NCBI RefSeq assembly: GCF_000372725.1
Contig: NW_005200793.1
Coordinates: 42,209-106,208 of the forward strand
Origin: Emiliania huxleyi CCMP1516
Lineage: Eukaryota; Haptophyta; Isochrysidales; Noelaerhabdaceae
DNA length: 64,000 bases
Direction of reading: 5' to 3'
A model generated the notes under the pieces. It had not been told where the DNA came from. It saw nothing but the letters and a program-made list of their open reading frames with translations, and did not search any database. Of the stretch, positions 29,812 to 39,637 are shown piece after piece (within the stretch, counting starts at the first letter, position 1; every line of letters begins with the position of its first letter). The position numbers were made by a program, and so were the translations under genes.

Positions 29812-30476
29812 GGTAAGGTAAGGTAAATTTCTCCACACACACAAAGTGGTGGGGCAAGGGGGGGCGACCCTCTCGCATCTCCACACCCGGAACACGGGGC
29901 GTCGGGGGCAGGAGCCTAGAGCTGTTTAACATTAATTTTGGGCCTAACAGTTGCGCTAGCGTGTTGGCTGAAATCCTTAACGTTGTTCAAGTGTTCACCC
30001 CAGCCCATGCCGTTACTGTTTGTTACTGTTGTTACTCTGTTGTTCAGCGGCCAGCAAGCAGAAAATGCGCGCAAAACCCCCAAGTGCTCCAAGTGCACCC
30101 CCGGGTAAAACCCGCGAAAATACCTGGGGTTTTCCGGGTATTTTCGGGTATTACCCGCACTGGACGCTGGAGATCGTCGTGGGTCACTGCCAGGCCTTCC
30201 TTATTGTTGTGTTCAGCCGGCCTAACGTTAGCTACTGTTGTTGGGGAGCCCCACTGTTGTTCCGTTGTTACTGTTAACACTAGCAACACTGTTTAGCTCC
30301 CAACGTTAAACAGCTCTACAGGAGCCCCGCGCACGGCATTCAAAGTGCAAGCACTGGCCCGGTGCACGTGGGTGAGCAGCCTGCCCCTCCCTCCCGACAA
30401 ACCAACTCCCGCACACACACAATCGCACTCTGGCCATCGAATGACTCCGAATGACTCACTGTGTGTGCTAAGACAG
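29809..30476 (-). mobile_element. SINE-like repeat with AAGGT-type tail, interrupted by a MITE
   Basis: The parts 29809-29916 and 30319-30476 are the inverted counterpart of 38214-38462 and become contiguous when the MITE at 29917-30318 is removed. The left end is the (AAGGT)n tail, and the right end matches CTGTGTGTGCTAAGACAG. No target duplication of its own is clear here, so this copy may be truncated. It starts at the stop codon of the aminotransferase. Confidence 0.65.
29917..30318. mobile_element. hAT-like MITE, 402 bp, with 8-bp target duplication
   Basis: Terminal inverted repeats TAGAGCTGTTTAAC at both ends, with imperfect inverted similarity for about 45 bases. Flanked by perfect CAGGAGCC copies (29909-29916 and 30319-30326). 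The homologous repeat at 38 kb has a single CAGGAGCC and no insert, an empty site. An 8-bp duplication and TA-ended termini fit the hAT superfamily. There is no transposase, so it is non-autonomous. Confidence 0.85.
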
Positions 30477-30700
30477 AATCTCCGCAGAGACATCCAAAAC
30501 GGGCCGTGCCGCGTTTGTGGTGTCCTCTCAAGCACTAGCATCCAGGCGCCGCACTCGAGTGGGCGGGTCACATCTGTGTGGGCCCAGTGCGCACTAGGCG
30601 CATATGCTAGTGCTATCCTGCCCTATGGGAGGCAGACCAGAGGGATGGGGGGAGGGGGGGGGGGGGGCAAAGGTAAGGTGGGGTGAAACTGGGGAGGACC

Positions 30701-31066
30701 TCAGAGGTCCTCCATGGGGGTGGGGTCCGGCTCGAAAAGGTCAAAGTGGACGCCGGTCCCGCCATCGCCGCCGACGCCGTCGCCCTTGTCCGCCTCGGAG
30801 GCGGAGGTCGTCAGGCGGGGCGTCTCGCCCGTCGCGAACCTGCCGCCGAACACGGCGTCGGCCGGCGCCGAGGCGCCGGCAGCCGTGATCAGGTCGGCGA
30901 TCTTTCGGTCCCTGCAGGCCGCATCAATTTTGCCGCGCCGGGACGGCTCGGAGAGCTCGTTGGCGAGCCAGTCCCGGGCGACCTTCGTCGCAACGGAGCC
31001 CAGAGGGACCGTGGCGTACACCAGGTCGCCGAACCCGCTACCCCCCTCCCTCGGAGGCAGCGAGTA
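30701..31066 (-). pseudogene. C-terminal fragment of an unrecognised protein
   Basis: A minus-strand frame open from about 31066 reads SLPPREGGSGFGDLVYATVP and continues through ARDWLANELSEPSRRGKIDA and DRKIADLITAAGASAPADAV to a stop after DPTPMEDL. Composition and phase look protein-coding. There is no ATG: the upstream side is cut by repeat R5 (31074-31266). Either the 3' exon of a gene whose upstream exons were displaced, or a relic. Family not recognised. Confidence 0.4.
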
Positions 31067-31073
31067 CTCCCTT

Positions 31074-31266
31074 AATGTGGGTAAACCATAGTACCGTATA
31101 CGGTACTATGAACAGAAGAAGCCCATAAAAGTCGCCGCGGCAGTCCACGCCGAGCCGGCCTGCTGCCGGCTCGCACGGCAGCCTCTTCCTCTCGACCAGC
31201 CTCAACTTCCGTACAGTCAACATTTTGTCGCTGCGTGCTCGTGGCGAGCTGTGGCGGCGGTCGATG
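31074..31266 (-). repeat. Dispersed repeat R5, minus copy
   Basis: Inverted relative to 22366-22566. It contains the perfect palindrome GTACCGTATACGGTAC (31091-31106) and stops 25 bases before the ATG of the methyltransferase-like gene. Confidence 0.65.
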
Positions 31267-31290
31267 CGCGCGACGCACCGATCTTGATAC

Positions 31291-32082
31291 ATGTCCATGT
31301 GCAGCGGCGAACTCATAGTGGCATTTACTCTGCTATTCACCACGGCCCACGCCGCCGATGCCGACATCCTCGAGACATCGCGGCTCAGAGCATCGCGCGG
31401 CGGCTCAGCCTACGGCGGTTGGACGTTCGACGGGGATCGGCTTGATAGCGATTCCATCGTCTACTCAATCGGCCTTGGCACAGACCTCTCGTTCGACTTG
31501 AAGCTGATCAATATGTACAGGTGCCACGTGCACGGCTTTGACGACACACCCGTCTCCACCGCATTTCTGCGCCGACAAAACGTGCCCCGCAAATTCCATT
31601 GGCACCGCTTCGTGCTGGGCGACAGCGACCAGAACCTAACTCTGCAGCTTCCGGTGGGACACGGTGCGTCATATGCCGCAGACGGCGTCGGCTCTGCGCG
31701 AGGCTTCAAGAAGGGCACAGGTCACACTGCGCGGGCGTTGCGGATCACGACAATGATGGCGATGCTAAATCACTCAAGGCTCGATCTGCTCAAAATCGAC
31801 ATCGAAGCATTTGAATTCCGAGTCTTCAACGCGATGCTCCTCGACAGCAGCGAACAGAAGCCAGCCGTTCTGCGCCTTCCCGCGTGCCAGCTGCTCCTCG
31901 AATTCCACTCTCGCCTTAGCCCGCTAGGCTACCAGGCAAAAGCCGACGCGCTGCTGGCGCTCCAGTCCCTCGGCTTCACTCTGCTGCACAATGTCGTGCG
32001 CCCGTCTGGCGCGGACGACGCCTTCCTGATGAATCCAAGATTTTGTGAACGACCAGTCTCTGGGCACGGCGCGGGGGCGTAG
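31291..32082 (+). CDS. Secreted or ER-lumen methyltransferase-like protein (Methyltransf_22/METTL24-like)
   Basis: A single exon of 263 residues with a signal peptide (MSMCSGELIVAFTLLFTTAHA). SIVYSIGLGTDLSFDLKLIN is the SAM-binding motif I region, VHGFDDT the acidic strand beta2 end, LDLLKIDIEAFEFRVFNAML the motif with the conserved Asp-Ile-Glu, and CQLLLEFH the next strand. This order is typical of Methyltransf_22 and FkbM-like domains. Length is near a bare catalytic domain. The acceptor is unknown. Repeat R5 occupies the promoter or 5' leader, so expression control may derive from it. Confidence 0.82.
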   Translation: MSMCSGELIVAFTLLFTTAHAADADILETSRLRASRGGSAYGGWTFDGDRLDSDSIVYSIGLGTDLSFDLKLINMYRCHVHGFDDTPVSTAFLRRQNVPRKFHWHRFVLGDSDQNLTLQLPVGHGASYAADGVGSARGFKKGTGHTARALRITTMMAMLNHSRLDLLKIDIEAFEFRVFNAMLLDSSEQKPAVLRLPACQLLLEFHSRLSPLGYQAKADALLALQSLGFTLLHNVVRPSGADDAFLMNPRFCERPVSGHGAGA

Positions 32083-33706
32083 CGCTACGCGCCAGAGAGT
32101 CACGCGTCTATAAATAATATACGTACGTTCTAATAATGTTTAAACTTTAACGCAATGCCACGTTGGTAGGGCTGTAGGGGCCGGCTCCGGTCACACGAAC
32201 TAACTCGAAAAATCTAATGCCACGGAGATCTCGAAGGTTTGTATTCCCTGACGCCTTCACGTCGAAATCTCGCGTCTCGAGCCGATGCTGGATGCATCTC
32301 GATGCTGCGACCTGAGTGTGCCGTGCGCAGCACAAAGACAGCGTCCGTCGCTCCCCCAAGATTGGCGGTTTCCGATTCGTATCGATGAGCTTCCAAGAAC
32401 GAGTCGAACGAACCGAACCAGCGCAGAGCGGCGCGTCTCGCGAGCGCCCGCGGCCGCCACGCCGCCGCCGTCCGCGGCCGACGGTGGTCGCGAATCAACG
32501 CGGCGCGGTGCAACGAGGCCAAGTCCTTCCAGGCTCCCGCCAGCAGCGCCTCGTGGCGTGGGCTGCACGGCCCTTCGAGACGGCCCGGGGGGCGGTGAGA
32601 GACCTCTCCCGCCGGCATGGCGCACTATATCACCCGTAGAGGCCTCTCTATAGTCGCCTTTTGGCACCTCCTCTCTCCACGCCGCCGATTAGACCTCGCC
32701 GCATCGCATCGCCCCCTTCCCTGCCCCGTCGCCCTCCTGAGCTCTCCCTCCTTCGCTCCAGCCATGCACAGGACAGCTGGACCATTGGCCCGCGTGCCAG
32801 GCGTCCGGGACGGCCGGGTATCGGCTCCGTACTTGGAGCCCTCTTGGGCCACCCTCGCGTCCACCGGCCGGCAGAGCACCGCTTGGGCGACTCAGACGGC
32901 CCGCCCGACCAGCGCGTTCGATCGTGCCGCCCCCACAGCGTCAGTGGCGTGCGTGGGGTGGCAGGCGGCGTCAGCGCAGCCCCTCGTGGGGGTGCCCACC
33001 GCTCTCCTCTCACCGCTCCCCCCCGCCCGTGGCACCCCACACACTCGTCCCTCCTCAGGGGCGCAAGGCGGCACGGCACGTTCAGCGCTTGCCTCGGCCC
33101 ACCTCGCCTTCACGCCCGCCACCGCGACCAAGGAGGTGGCCTCGGCGGCCCAGATGAAGCCCGTGCGGCTCGTTTGGGAGCCGCATGCCGTCCCTCTCTC
33201 GCCGGCGCTGCTCACCACGCCCAAGCCTACGCCGAGGAACCCGTCGCGCACGTCGCTCTCACGAGCTGGTGGCTCGCATCGACCGAGCCGTCCAGCTTTC
33301 TCACGCCCTGCCCACGATCAAATTCGAGACGACCAACATCCGACCACAAAAAAGGCCCGCGCGTGCTGCGCGGGCCGGCGAGCGACTAGCGAGCCAACCT
33401 GCTAGTTAAGAAAAGAAATACAACAAGTCCCCCACTTAAATCGGCTAGCCGCCACTCCGCTTGTGGCTCGGCCGATTTTGCCCGATTGGTCAATTTCCCC
33501 CACACACTTACTTAGACGAGACACGCTCTCTATCTCAACATATCTCCTTCGACGCCGCATTTCCAAGTTTGGTGCCCGATGGTCAACTATGACCAAATGA
33601 CCAAACTTGGTCGGTTAAACCGATGGCGTCCACTCGATCGAACCTCGAGACCCCAGTTCGAGATCGAGTCTCGAATCTGTGTCATAATGCGGTTCGTATG
33701 CGTACG

Positions 33707-33777
<71 letters not shown>

Positions 33778-33924
33778 TGGGGGGGGGGGGGGAACACGTG
33801 TGAACACAGTCAGTGTGTGTGAATTCAGGACGAGCAGCGACCCCGGCTAGGCGCCGACCACAAGTTGTGCGTTTTATTTATTTATTTTGCATCTGCATCT
33901 GGGGGGGGGGACGTGCGTCTCAAC
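32083..33924. other. Intergenic stretch with no firm gene
   Basis: Holds the GT microsatellite at 33712-33776. On the minus strand at about 33250-33090 a frame reads RDGFLGVGLGVVSSAG with a GTGAGC donor-like site and later TGFIWAAEATSLVAVAG. It might be a membrane-protein exon, but the pattern is too weak to call. Confidence 0.35.
33712..33796 (+). repeat. (GT)n microsatellite followed by poly-G
   Basis: About 32 GT dinucleotides, then a G-rich run. Confidence 0.95.
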
Positions 33925-35674
33925 ATGGCCAGTCCAGCCTTCCCAGACCACATGGCCGACCAGACCCCATGCACCGCATCCGAGGCCAGCACCGACGACG
34001 CTGAGCGAGCCGAGGCGATCACTCCCGCTGCCTTCTACGCCGCCGCCGCCGCGTCCGCTCTTGGCTTCGGTGGCGGCCGCAGGACTGTGGCGACAGCAGT
34101 CGCTGCCAACAAGCTGGTCTGCTCGAAGGACTACTACAGTCCGTTGACTGGACACCTGCTCCCGCACCTGCACCTTGTGCACGAGGCGCTGCGGCCGGGG
34201 CGCGGCGGTCGGCGCCGGCCGGCCGTCTGGCTTGCTGGCGATTCATCATTCGACAACAAGGCGTGGGTGCCTCACGACTGGTCGGCGGCACGCAACGGCT
34301 ACGAGAACGCCTTGGCCGGCCCGATGCAGGAGGACGTCTGCTTTCATGTCAACGCGGAGCTGCAGGCGCAGGGCCACGGCGGGCCCGAAGGCCACTTCTG
34401 CGTCAACGCGGCGGTCGAGATGTCCCTGCTCTACGCGCGCGGGTGTGGGCTCTACGCGCAAGACGAGTTCCTTCGCGACCACCTCGAGGAGCAGGACACC
34501 CTGCTCGTCTCGGTCGGAGGCAACGACATCGCCCTCCAGCCCCTCCTCGCCACGCTCGCCAACGTCGGCGCCCTCGCCCTCACACCCGAGGCAGCGCCGG
34601 CCGGAGAGCGGACCCGCCGTGCAGACAGCGTCTTGCGTCTCACGTGCGCTGTGGGGTTGAATAGGCGTGCCTCCGGCCGGAGAGCGGACCCGCCGTGCAG
34701 ACAGCGTCTTGCGTCTCACGTGCGCTGTGGGGTTGAATAGGCGTGCCTCCGGCCGGAGAGCGGACCCGCCGTGCAGACAGCGTCTTGCGTCTCACGTGCG
34801 CTGTGGGGTTGAATAGGCGTGCCTCCGGCCCGAGCGCACCTGCGCCTGCCCGCTGGACTGCCCCTTCGACGCCGACCACGCGACGTGCGGGACGGCCGCC
34901 TGCCTGCGGACGGGCTTGGCGGGGTGGCCGCTCGGGCTCGGCTACATCGTCGACCTCTTCCGCAACAAGGTGGAGAGGTACGTGCGGCGGCTGGTCGGCA
35001 AGACGCGGCCGCGCAAGGTTCTCGTCTGCATGATCTACTACCTCGACGAGGCGCCGCTCCCCACCACCACACGCGCAACTTCCTACTCGAGTACTCCGGC
35101 ACGCCCCCGCTCGCCCCGCAGGTCGCGTGCACTCCGTACGGCTGGGCCGACCCTGCCCTGTGCTGCCTCGGCTACAACTGGGCGCCCGCCTCCAACCGAA
35201 CGCCTCCCGGCGGTCGATCCACCGTTCACACCTTTGGCTGTGGACAGGCGCCCGGCCGGCTGCAGCAAATGATTCGAACCGTCTTCGAGCTCGCCACCAA
35301 GAAAATCCGCGTGCCGGGCGAGCGAGCGCCCCCCGCAACCATTCCAAGTCGCACGTAACGCCTACTCACGCTCCGACAATGAAATAGGCGTCGCAGTGGT
35401 CGCTTTCCCGCTCTTCGAGGTGCTCGACGGAAAGACGAGCTCCGACTACCACTCGCGTGTCGAGCCCTCCTCTGCGGGCGGCCGCAAGATGGCGCGCGCC
35501 CTCGTCAAGTGCGCAATGGCGCCACTCCAGCCGGCTCCCCGCCAGCCGCCCGCTCCCCACCTCCAGCCGTGGGTCGAGACCCCCCGCTCACTGAAGGTGC
35601 CCACGCCGCCGGAGCCGCGCGAGATGGAGCGCGAGAATGCTCAGGACGACGGCGACACGGACCCAACGTGCTGA
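33925..35674 (+). CDS. SGNH/GDSL hydrolase-like protein, 5 exons
   Basis: Exons: 33925-34593, 34817-35050, 35122-35181, 35248-35317, 35388-35674; frame is kept throughout and gives 439 residues. Block I is VWLAGDSSFDNKAW (Gly-Asp-Ser nucleophile), block III VSVGGNDIAL (Gly-Gly-Asn-Asp), with a later cysteine-rich segment (CACPLDCPFDADHATCGTAA), VLVCMIYYLDE, WADPALCCLGYN, LQQMIRTVFELAT and VVAFPLFEVLDG; the final SDYHSRVEPSSAGG resembles the distal part of such enzymes. The proline-rich tail is likely disordered. An esterase or acyl-hydrolase activity is inferred. All four introns have GC donors. Intron 1 is three tandem 76-bp units (see findings). No clear signal peptide is seen; the N-terminus is Asp/Glu-rich. 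Confidence 0.8.
34594..34816 (+). repeat. Intron made of three tandem 76-bp units
   Basis: The word GGCCGGAGAGCGGACCCGCC starts at 34599, 34675 and 34751, and the related exon word at 34827, exactly 76 bases apart. The first unit lacks five bases. Each unit starts with GCG and ends GAATAG. Confidence 0.95.
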
Positions 35675-35907
35675 AGGTCCGTATGTCTGCGCCCAAGAGG
35701 CGGATTGAAGCGATTGCTCGCCAATCCTCGTCGGGTCTTCAGTCCGCTCCCGTCAAGAGTCGGGTGTGTACAGTATTGTGTGCATGTGTGCGGTGTACTA
35801 TATGTGCTCCATGTGTGGACGCTGTGGCCTCTGTAGAGGGGGGGGGGAGAGAGAGAATGAAAAAAAAATGAAAGAGATCCGTCAGAAATCAGAGGGGGCG
35901 AGTGGCA

Positions 35908-36618
35908 ATGAAAGCGGACCTCGAGGCTACTCTTCCCAAACTGCCTCCGCTCCCCTCGCCAACAAGCACTGGTCGCAGCCCAACTTTCGGCATAGCCCTC
36001 GTGATCGTCACCTTCGCAGCGTTTATCGGCTTCACCGCCCTCTCGCCATCCGGCCTGCGACTGTACCTCCTCATCTGCACCCTCGTCGAGACCGGTGTCG
36101 CGCTGGCATGCGTGTGGATCGTGGTGTTCGTGGAGCCGCCGCACATCCAGCGCACACCGGAATCCACGCTTCCCATCCCGCGAGAAGTGGAGACTCGCTT
36201 AGCGGCGGGCCAGACGACTGAGGGCATGGAGAATGTGAAGGACGAGTCGGGTCGGACGTTTTGTGTGCGCTGCCTCGTCTGGCGGCCGAGCGGCGGCGTC
36301 GAGTCCAAAGAGGACACCATTTTCTGGCGGCGGCGCGCGAAGCGGCAGACGGCGCATCACTGCCGCTACTGCCAGCGCTGCGTAATTGGTCACGACCATC
36401 ACTGCTCGTTGATCGGCCGCTGCATCGCGGGCGAGGGGGGGGCACGAGGATCGGTGAGACTCCACACCTCTCTCGCGCGCCCTGCGGATCTGCTTCCCAC
36501 ACGCCTCCGTTCGCGTCAACAGGGCAATCTCAAGTATGTCCAGCTCGGCTTCGCGATGGCAGGCCTGGCCTTCCTCACGGTGTGCGTGGCGCTGGCGGGC
36601 ACGGCCTTCACTTCTTGA
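35908..36618 (+). CDS. DHHC-type protein S-acyltransferase, 2 exons
   Basis: An ATG at 35908; exons 35908-36453 and 36523-36618, 213 residues. The 69-base intron has donor GTGAGA and is a multiple of three without stops, so its retention would stay in frame. Two N-terminal membrane helices (FGIALVIVTFAAFIGFTAL and LICTLVETGVALACVWIVVF), then the zinc-binding Cys-rich domain CVRCLVWRP, HHCRYCQRC and the catalytic DHHC followed by CIAG, then one more helix. Most family members have four helices; here the frame stops after the third, so the C-terminus may be incomplete or spliced further. Palmitoylation of membrane proteins at Golgi or plasma membrane is the family role. Confidence 0.82.
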   Translation: MKADLEATLPKLPPLPSPTSTGRSPTFGIALVIVTFAAFIGFTALSPSGLRLYLLICTLVETGVALACVWIVVFVEPPHIQRTPESTLPIPREVETRLAAGQTTEGMENVKDESGRTFCVRCLVWRPSGGVESKEDTIFWRRRAKRQTAHHCRYCQRCVIGHDHHCSLIGRCIAGEGGARGSVRLHTSLARPADLLPTRLRSRQQGNLKYVQLGFAMAGLAFLTVCVALAGTAFTS

Positions 36619-36935
36619 CGCCAACGGGGCGCGGGGAGCTGCTCCCCGTATTCCAGTCCGCGTCCACGCATGCCGGCTGCGACGCGCGGAGAGCAGAGTC
36701 TCTGATCATAGTCCCGATCCCCGTGGTGCCGGAGCGGGGCGGGAAGCGCGATAGCCTAGCGAAGTAGCGATGGAGCAGCACAGCAAATGGCATGAGAGCC
36801 TAGCGTGTAGTGTACAGGGAGGAGACCGGAGAGCATGCACAAACCCACACGACAGGTGTCGACCCTCCTGAGCATATCCTCACACGATATATCTTGTGCA
36901 CTGATAGGGTCGATACCGCATGGTACGGGACCCTA

Positions 36936-37140
36936 TATGAACGCTATCTAAAGTGAGAGAGTCCTGACGAGACGTGTGTCGTATATCGATTGTCGCGGTC
37001 CCCGACTATGAACGCTATCTAAAGTGAGAGAGTCCTGACGAGACGTGTCGTATATCGATTGTCGCGGTCCCCGACTATGAACGCTATCTAACGTGAGAGA
37101 GTCCTGACGAGACGTGTCGTATATCGATTGTCGTCGGGGA
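36936..37140 (+). repeat. 67-70-bp tandem repeat, three units
   Basis: Units start TATGAACGCTATCTAA and contain GTCGTATATCGATTGTCG. The third is slightly shorter. Confidence 0.9.
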
Positions 37141-37387
37141 CTCGGGAGAGACGGAGAGCGAGAGAGCACCGCGGGGGAGGGTTTATAGAGGTATCGTGTG
37201 TCTCGCGCCTTGCGGGGGGGGAGCGGAAAGGACTAAGGAGGAACCTCTTCCCAAGAGCACCACTCTTGGACGGTTAGGGGGTGCACCGCGCCCCAAAATC
37301 CACCACTGTGGGATTTCGCGCAATCGCTTGACTCGGAAAAGCTCGCATGTACCTCCTGCGAGCGCTGTGATCGCCGCAGACTGGCTC

Positions 37388-37438
37388 CGACTTGACGGCG
37401 GCATGGAGACGTGATGCCTCCATGCCGCCGTCAAGTCG
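37388..37438. repeat. Perfect inverted repeat, 21-bp stem and 9-base loop
   Basis: Arms 37388-37408 and 37418-37438 (core GACGGCGGCATGGAG and its complement). A further inverted pair GCATGTACCTC/GAGGTACATGC lies outside at 37344 and 37471, so a longer imperfect fold-back of about 140 bases is possible. Confidence 0.85.
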
Positions 37439-38118
37439 AAATCGACATGCGAGTCGATCTTTGGCCCGCCAGAGGTACATGCGGCGTTTGGCGACAAAAC
37501 AGCACTGCGACCGCGAAGTGGCGGTGGACATGCTCCCATGTTGCCGACGCGACGCCGGAGTGGCCGGCGCTGCTCGCCGCGACCACGACGGCTACTCTGA
37601 TGCTCCGGGCCGACCCGTCCTACCCGACGGTGGCACTCTTCCACGTCTCGCTCACGCTGAGAAAAATCTGAAACGGCGTGCAGCAGAGTCGCCGACGAGT
37701 CGGTCCGCGTGACTCCTCGTGTCCCGACCGTTCTCACACATCCATAAACTCACTTTGGCCCCACTGAAGCGATGCCTGAATCCTGAATCCTCAGATTTTA
37801 GATTGGGACGCTGTGGGCCCTCTAATTACTTGGAGCGCCGCCACTACCACCCAGATCGCTGCAAGCAGCGCCGGGCAATGACGGCTTACCGCCCACCCAG
37901 CCCCCCCTCGGCACACCCCGGCAGCCAATGTGTGACGGCTCGAACCCGCTAAGCCATCCCGCAAGCGGGATGGCCCGCCACTCGAACCCGCAAGCGGGCG
38001 TACGAACCGCGAGCGGCTCGCACTCGTGACACGCAGGGTGTGATTACCTTTTTTTATAATTATGTGGGCGTGAGCGCGTGAAACGGCCCGTCGCGCGAGG
38101 CGATTCGCTCTGGCATGC

Positions 38119-38672
38119 ACAGAGGGATGTTGACATACGCGGCTACGCGTTGTGGGCGCCTATCTAGGGGAACATACATGCCCCATCCCGATGCGTGGGC
38201 GTGTATGTCACGCGGTCTGTCTTCAGCACACACAGTGAGTCATTCGGAGTCATTCGATGGCCAGAGTGCGATTGTGTGTGTGCGGGAGTTGGTTTGTCGG
38301 GAGGGAGGGGCAGGCTGCTCACCCACGCGCACCGGGCCAGTGCTTGCACTTTGAATGCCGTGGGGCTCCTGCCCGTGTCCGGGTGTGGAGATGCGAGGGT
38401 CGCCGCCCCCCCTTGCCCCACCACTTTGTGTGTGGAGAAATTTACCTTACCTTACCTTACCTCACGCGGTACGCGGCTGCAAGCGCAGCCGCCTATGTTT
38501 GTTGGCCAAGATAGGCGGCTGCACGTGTGGGGGCGCGAGTACCGCTATACGCGTCTGCACGTGTGGCCGCGTATCTTGGCTAAGATACGCGCCGGCACAG
38601 AATGACACGTATCAGGCCCCGCCAAGCTCGATGCGCGGCAGCGGGTGAGGGCGGCTATTCTCCCACGAGGTT
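38119..38672 (+). repeat. Composite dispersed repeat R7, interrupted
   Basis: Parts 38119-38213 and 38463-38672 match, inverted, a region at about 56170-56478 where they are contiguous. Internal short repeats of the type CGGCTGCACGTGTG occur. Confidence 0.65.
38214..38462 (+). mobile_element. SINE-like element, 249 bp, with ACCTT tail and 8-bp target duplication
   Basis: Starts CTGTCTTCAGCACACACAG, ends in TTACCTTACCTTACCT, and is flanked by CACGCGGT on both sides (38206-38213 and 38463-38470). The related locus at 56.4 kb has one CACGCGGT and no insert. There are no terminal inverted repeats; a pentanucleotide tail with target duplication suggests target-primed insertion. I did not recognise tRNA-type A/B boxes. 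Confidence 0.75.
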
Positions 38673-38794
38673 CCTCCCCGAAAAGGGATTTTTTGAAGGT
38701 GCCTCACTGTGACCTCCCGAAATTTCGCGCAAGGTACTGTGCCCGTACCCGGAGCGGCGCTTCGTCCACCGTGCTTCGTCGACCTCCCCCGTGC

Positions 38795-39637
38795 ATGCAC
38801 CTCTTTGCCGTCTGCGCCATCGCGCCTGCGCACGGCACAGCGCCGCACCTGCAGCGCTTGCGCAGCGCAGCCTCAGATAGCAGGAGGCGGCAGCTGGCGG
38901 CGGCCGCTACGTCTGAGGAGCTCGGCGTGGCTTGGCTGTGCAACCAGAGCGCGTGTGAGGAGACCAACATATTCCTCGCGTCCGAGCCCGCCGAGGCCGA
39001 TGGCGTCGTCTGCGAGCTGCAGAATGGCCTCACATTCGGCGACGGCTCTCCTGTCTGGGCGTGCGGCAAGGTGGGGCCGAACTCGCCGCTGCTCTCTCAC
39101 AACCCGCCGCCGCCGCCGGCGGCGGGGCGATCTGCTCCTCCGCGGATGCTGCACGCGGCTTCGGCCGCACCATCACGGATGCAGTCGCCTGCGCTGTCAA
39201 CTCGGTCGCGCCGGCTGGCGGCAGCAGCGGACGACGGCGAGCTGGCGCCTCGTTCCGTCGCCGCCGCCGCGGCCGCGGGCCTCGGCTCGAACGCAGTCAT
39301 GTGGGCCTCCCTCTACAGCGTCGCCACTACGGGCGGCGGCCTCCCTGCGGGCCCGTTCGGCGTGGTCGGCCTCGTCGAGGGCGTCTCCTATTTGCTGGTG
39401 GTGGGGCTCGCCGGTGCGGCGCTCTACGGCAAGGTTTCCACCGGGTCTGGCCTTCCGTTCCTCAGCGAGGCGCGTGGCGAGCGGCCTGGCGGCTTGCTAG
39501 GCGCTGCGGAGGGCCTCTCGTGTCTGTCGGTGGCCGCGGGCGCCGCCGTGCTCCTCCTGCTGCAGGCGAATCAGGGCTGCGTCCCGAACGCTCTGCCCCT
39601 AGCCGACTACTCCGACCGGGTGGCCGTGTGCCGCTGA
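38795..39637 (+). CDS. Secreted or plastid-targeted membrane protein of unknown function
   Basis: ATG at 38795 (MHLFAVCAIAPAHG) begins a signal-like leader followed by an Arg/Ala-rich transit-like stretch; an upstream in-frame start exists at 38645 but lies in repeat R7. A cysteine-containing part (WLCNQSACEETNIFLASEPA, GVVCELQNG) is followed by a Pro/Ala linker and two related membrane segments (GGGLPAGPFGVVGLVEGVSY and GGLLGAAEGLSCLSVAAGAA), an internal duplication. GLPAGPFG and GAAEGLSYL-like motifs occur in algal plastid membrane proteins. The region 39072-39220 might be an unrecognised intron because another frame there looks more protein-like. Function unknown. Confidence 0.5.
   Translation: MHLFAVCAIAPAHGTAPHLQRLRSAASDSRRRQLAAAATSEELGVAWLCNQSACEETNIFLASEPAEADGVVCELQNGLTFGDGSPVWACGKVGPNSPLLSHNPPPPPAAGRSAPPRMLHAASAAPSRMQSPALSTRSRRLAAAADDGELAPRSVAAAAAAGLGSNAVMWASLYSVATTGGGLPAGPFGVVGLVEGVSYLLVVGLAGAALYGKVSTGSGLPFLSEARGERPGGLLGAAEGLSCLSVAAGAAVLLLLQANQGCVPNALPLADYSDRVAVCR

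Larger units (their letters stand above)
36619..38794. other. Intergenic stretch with tandem repeat, hairpin and mobile repeats
   Basis: Contains the 67-70-bp tandem repeat (36936-37140), a perfect 21-bp-stem hairpin (37388-37438), the composite repeat R7 with a nested SINE-like element (38119-38672). No gene seen. Confidence 0.5.

Noticed and set aside
32892-33251. Minus-strand exon resembling a drug/metabolite transporter piece
   Set aside because: Only one or two short hydrophobic patches and a single donor-like site; no joining exons found.
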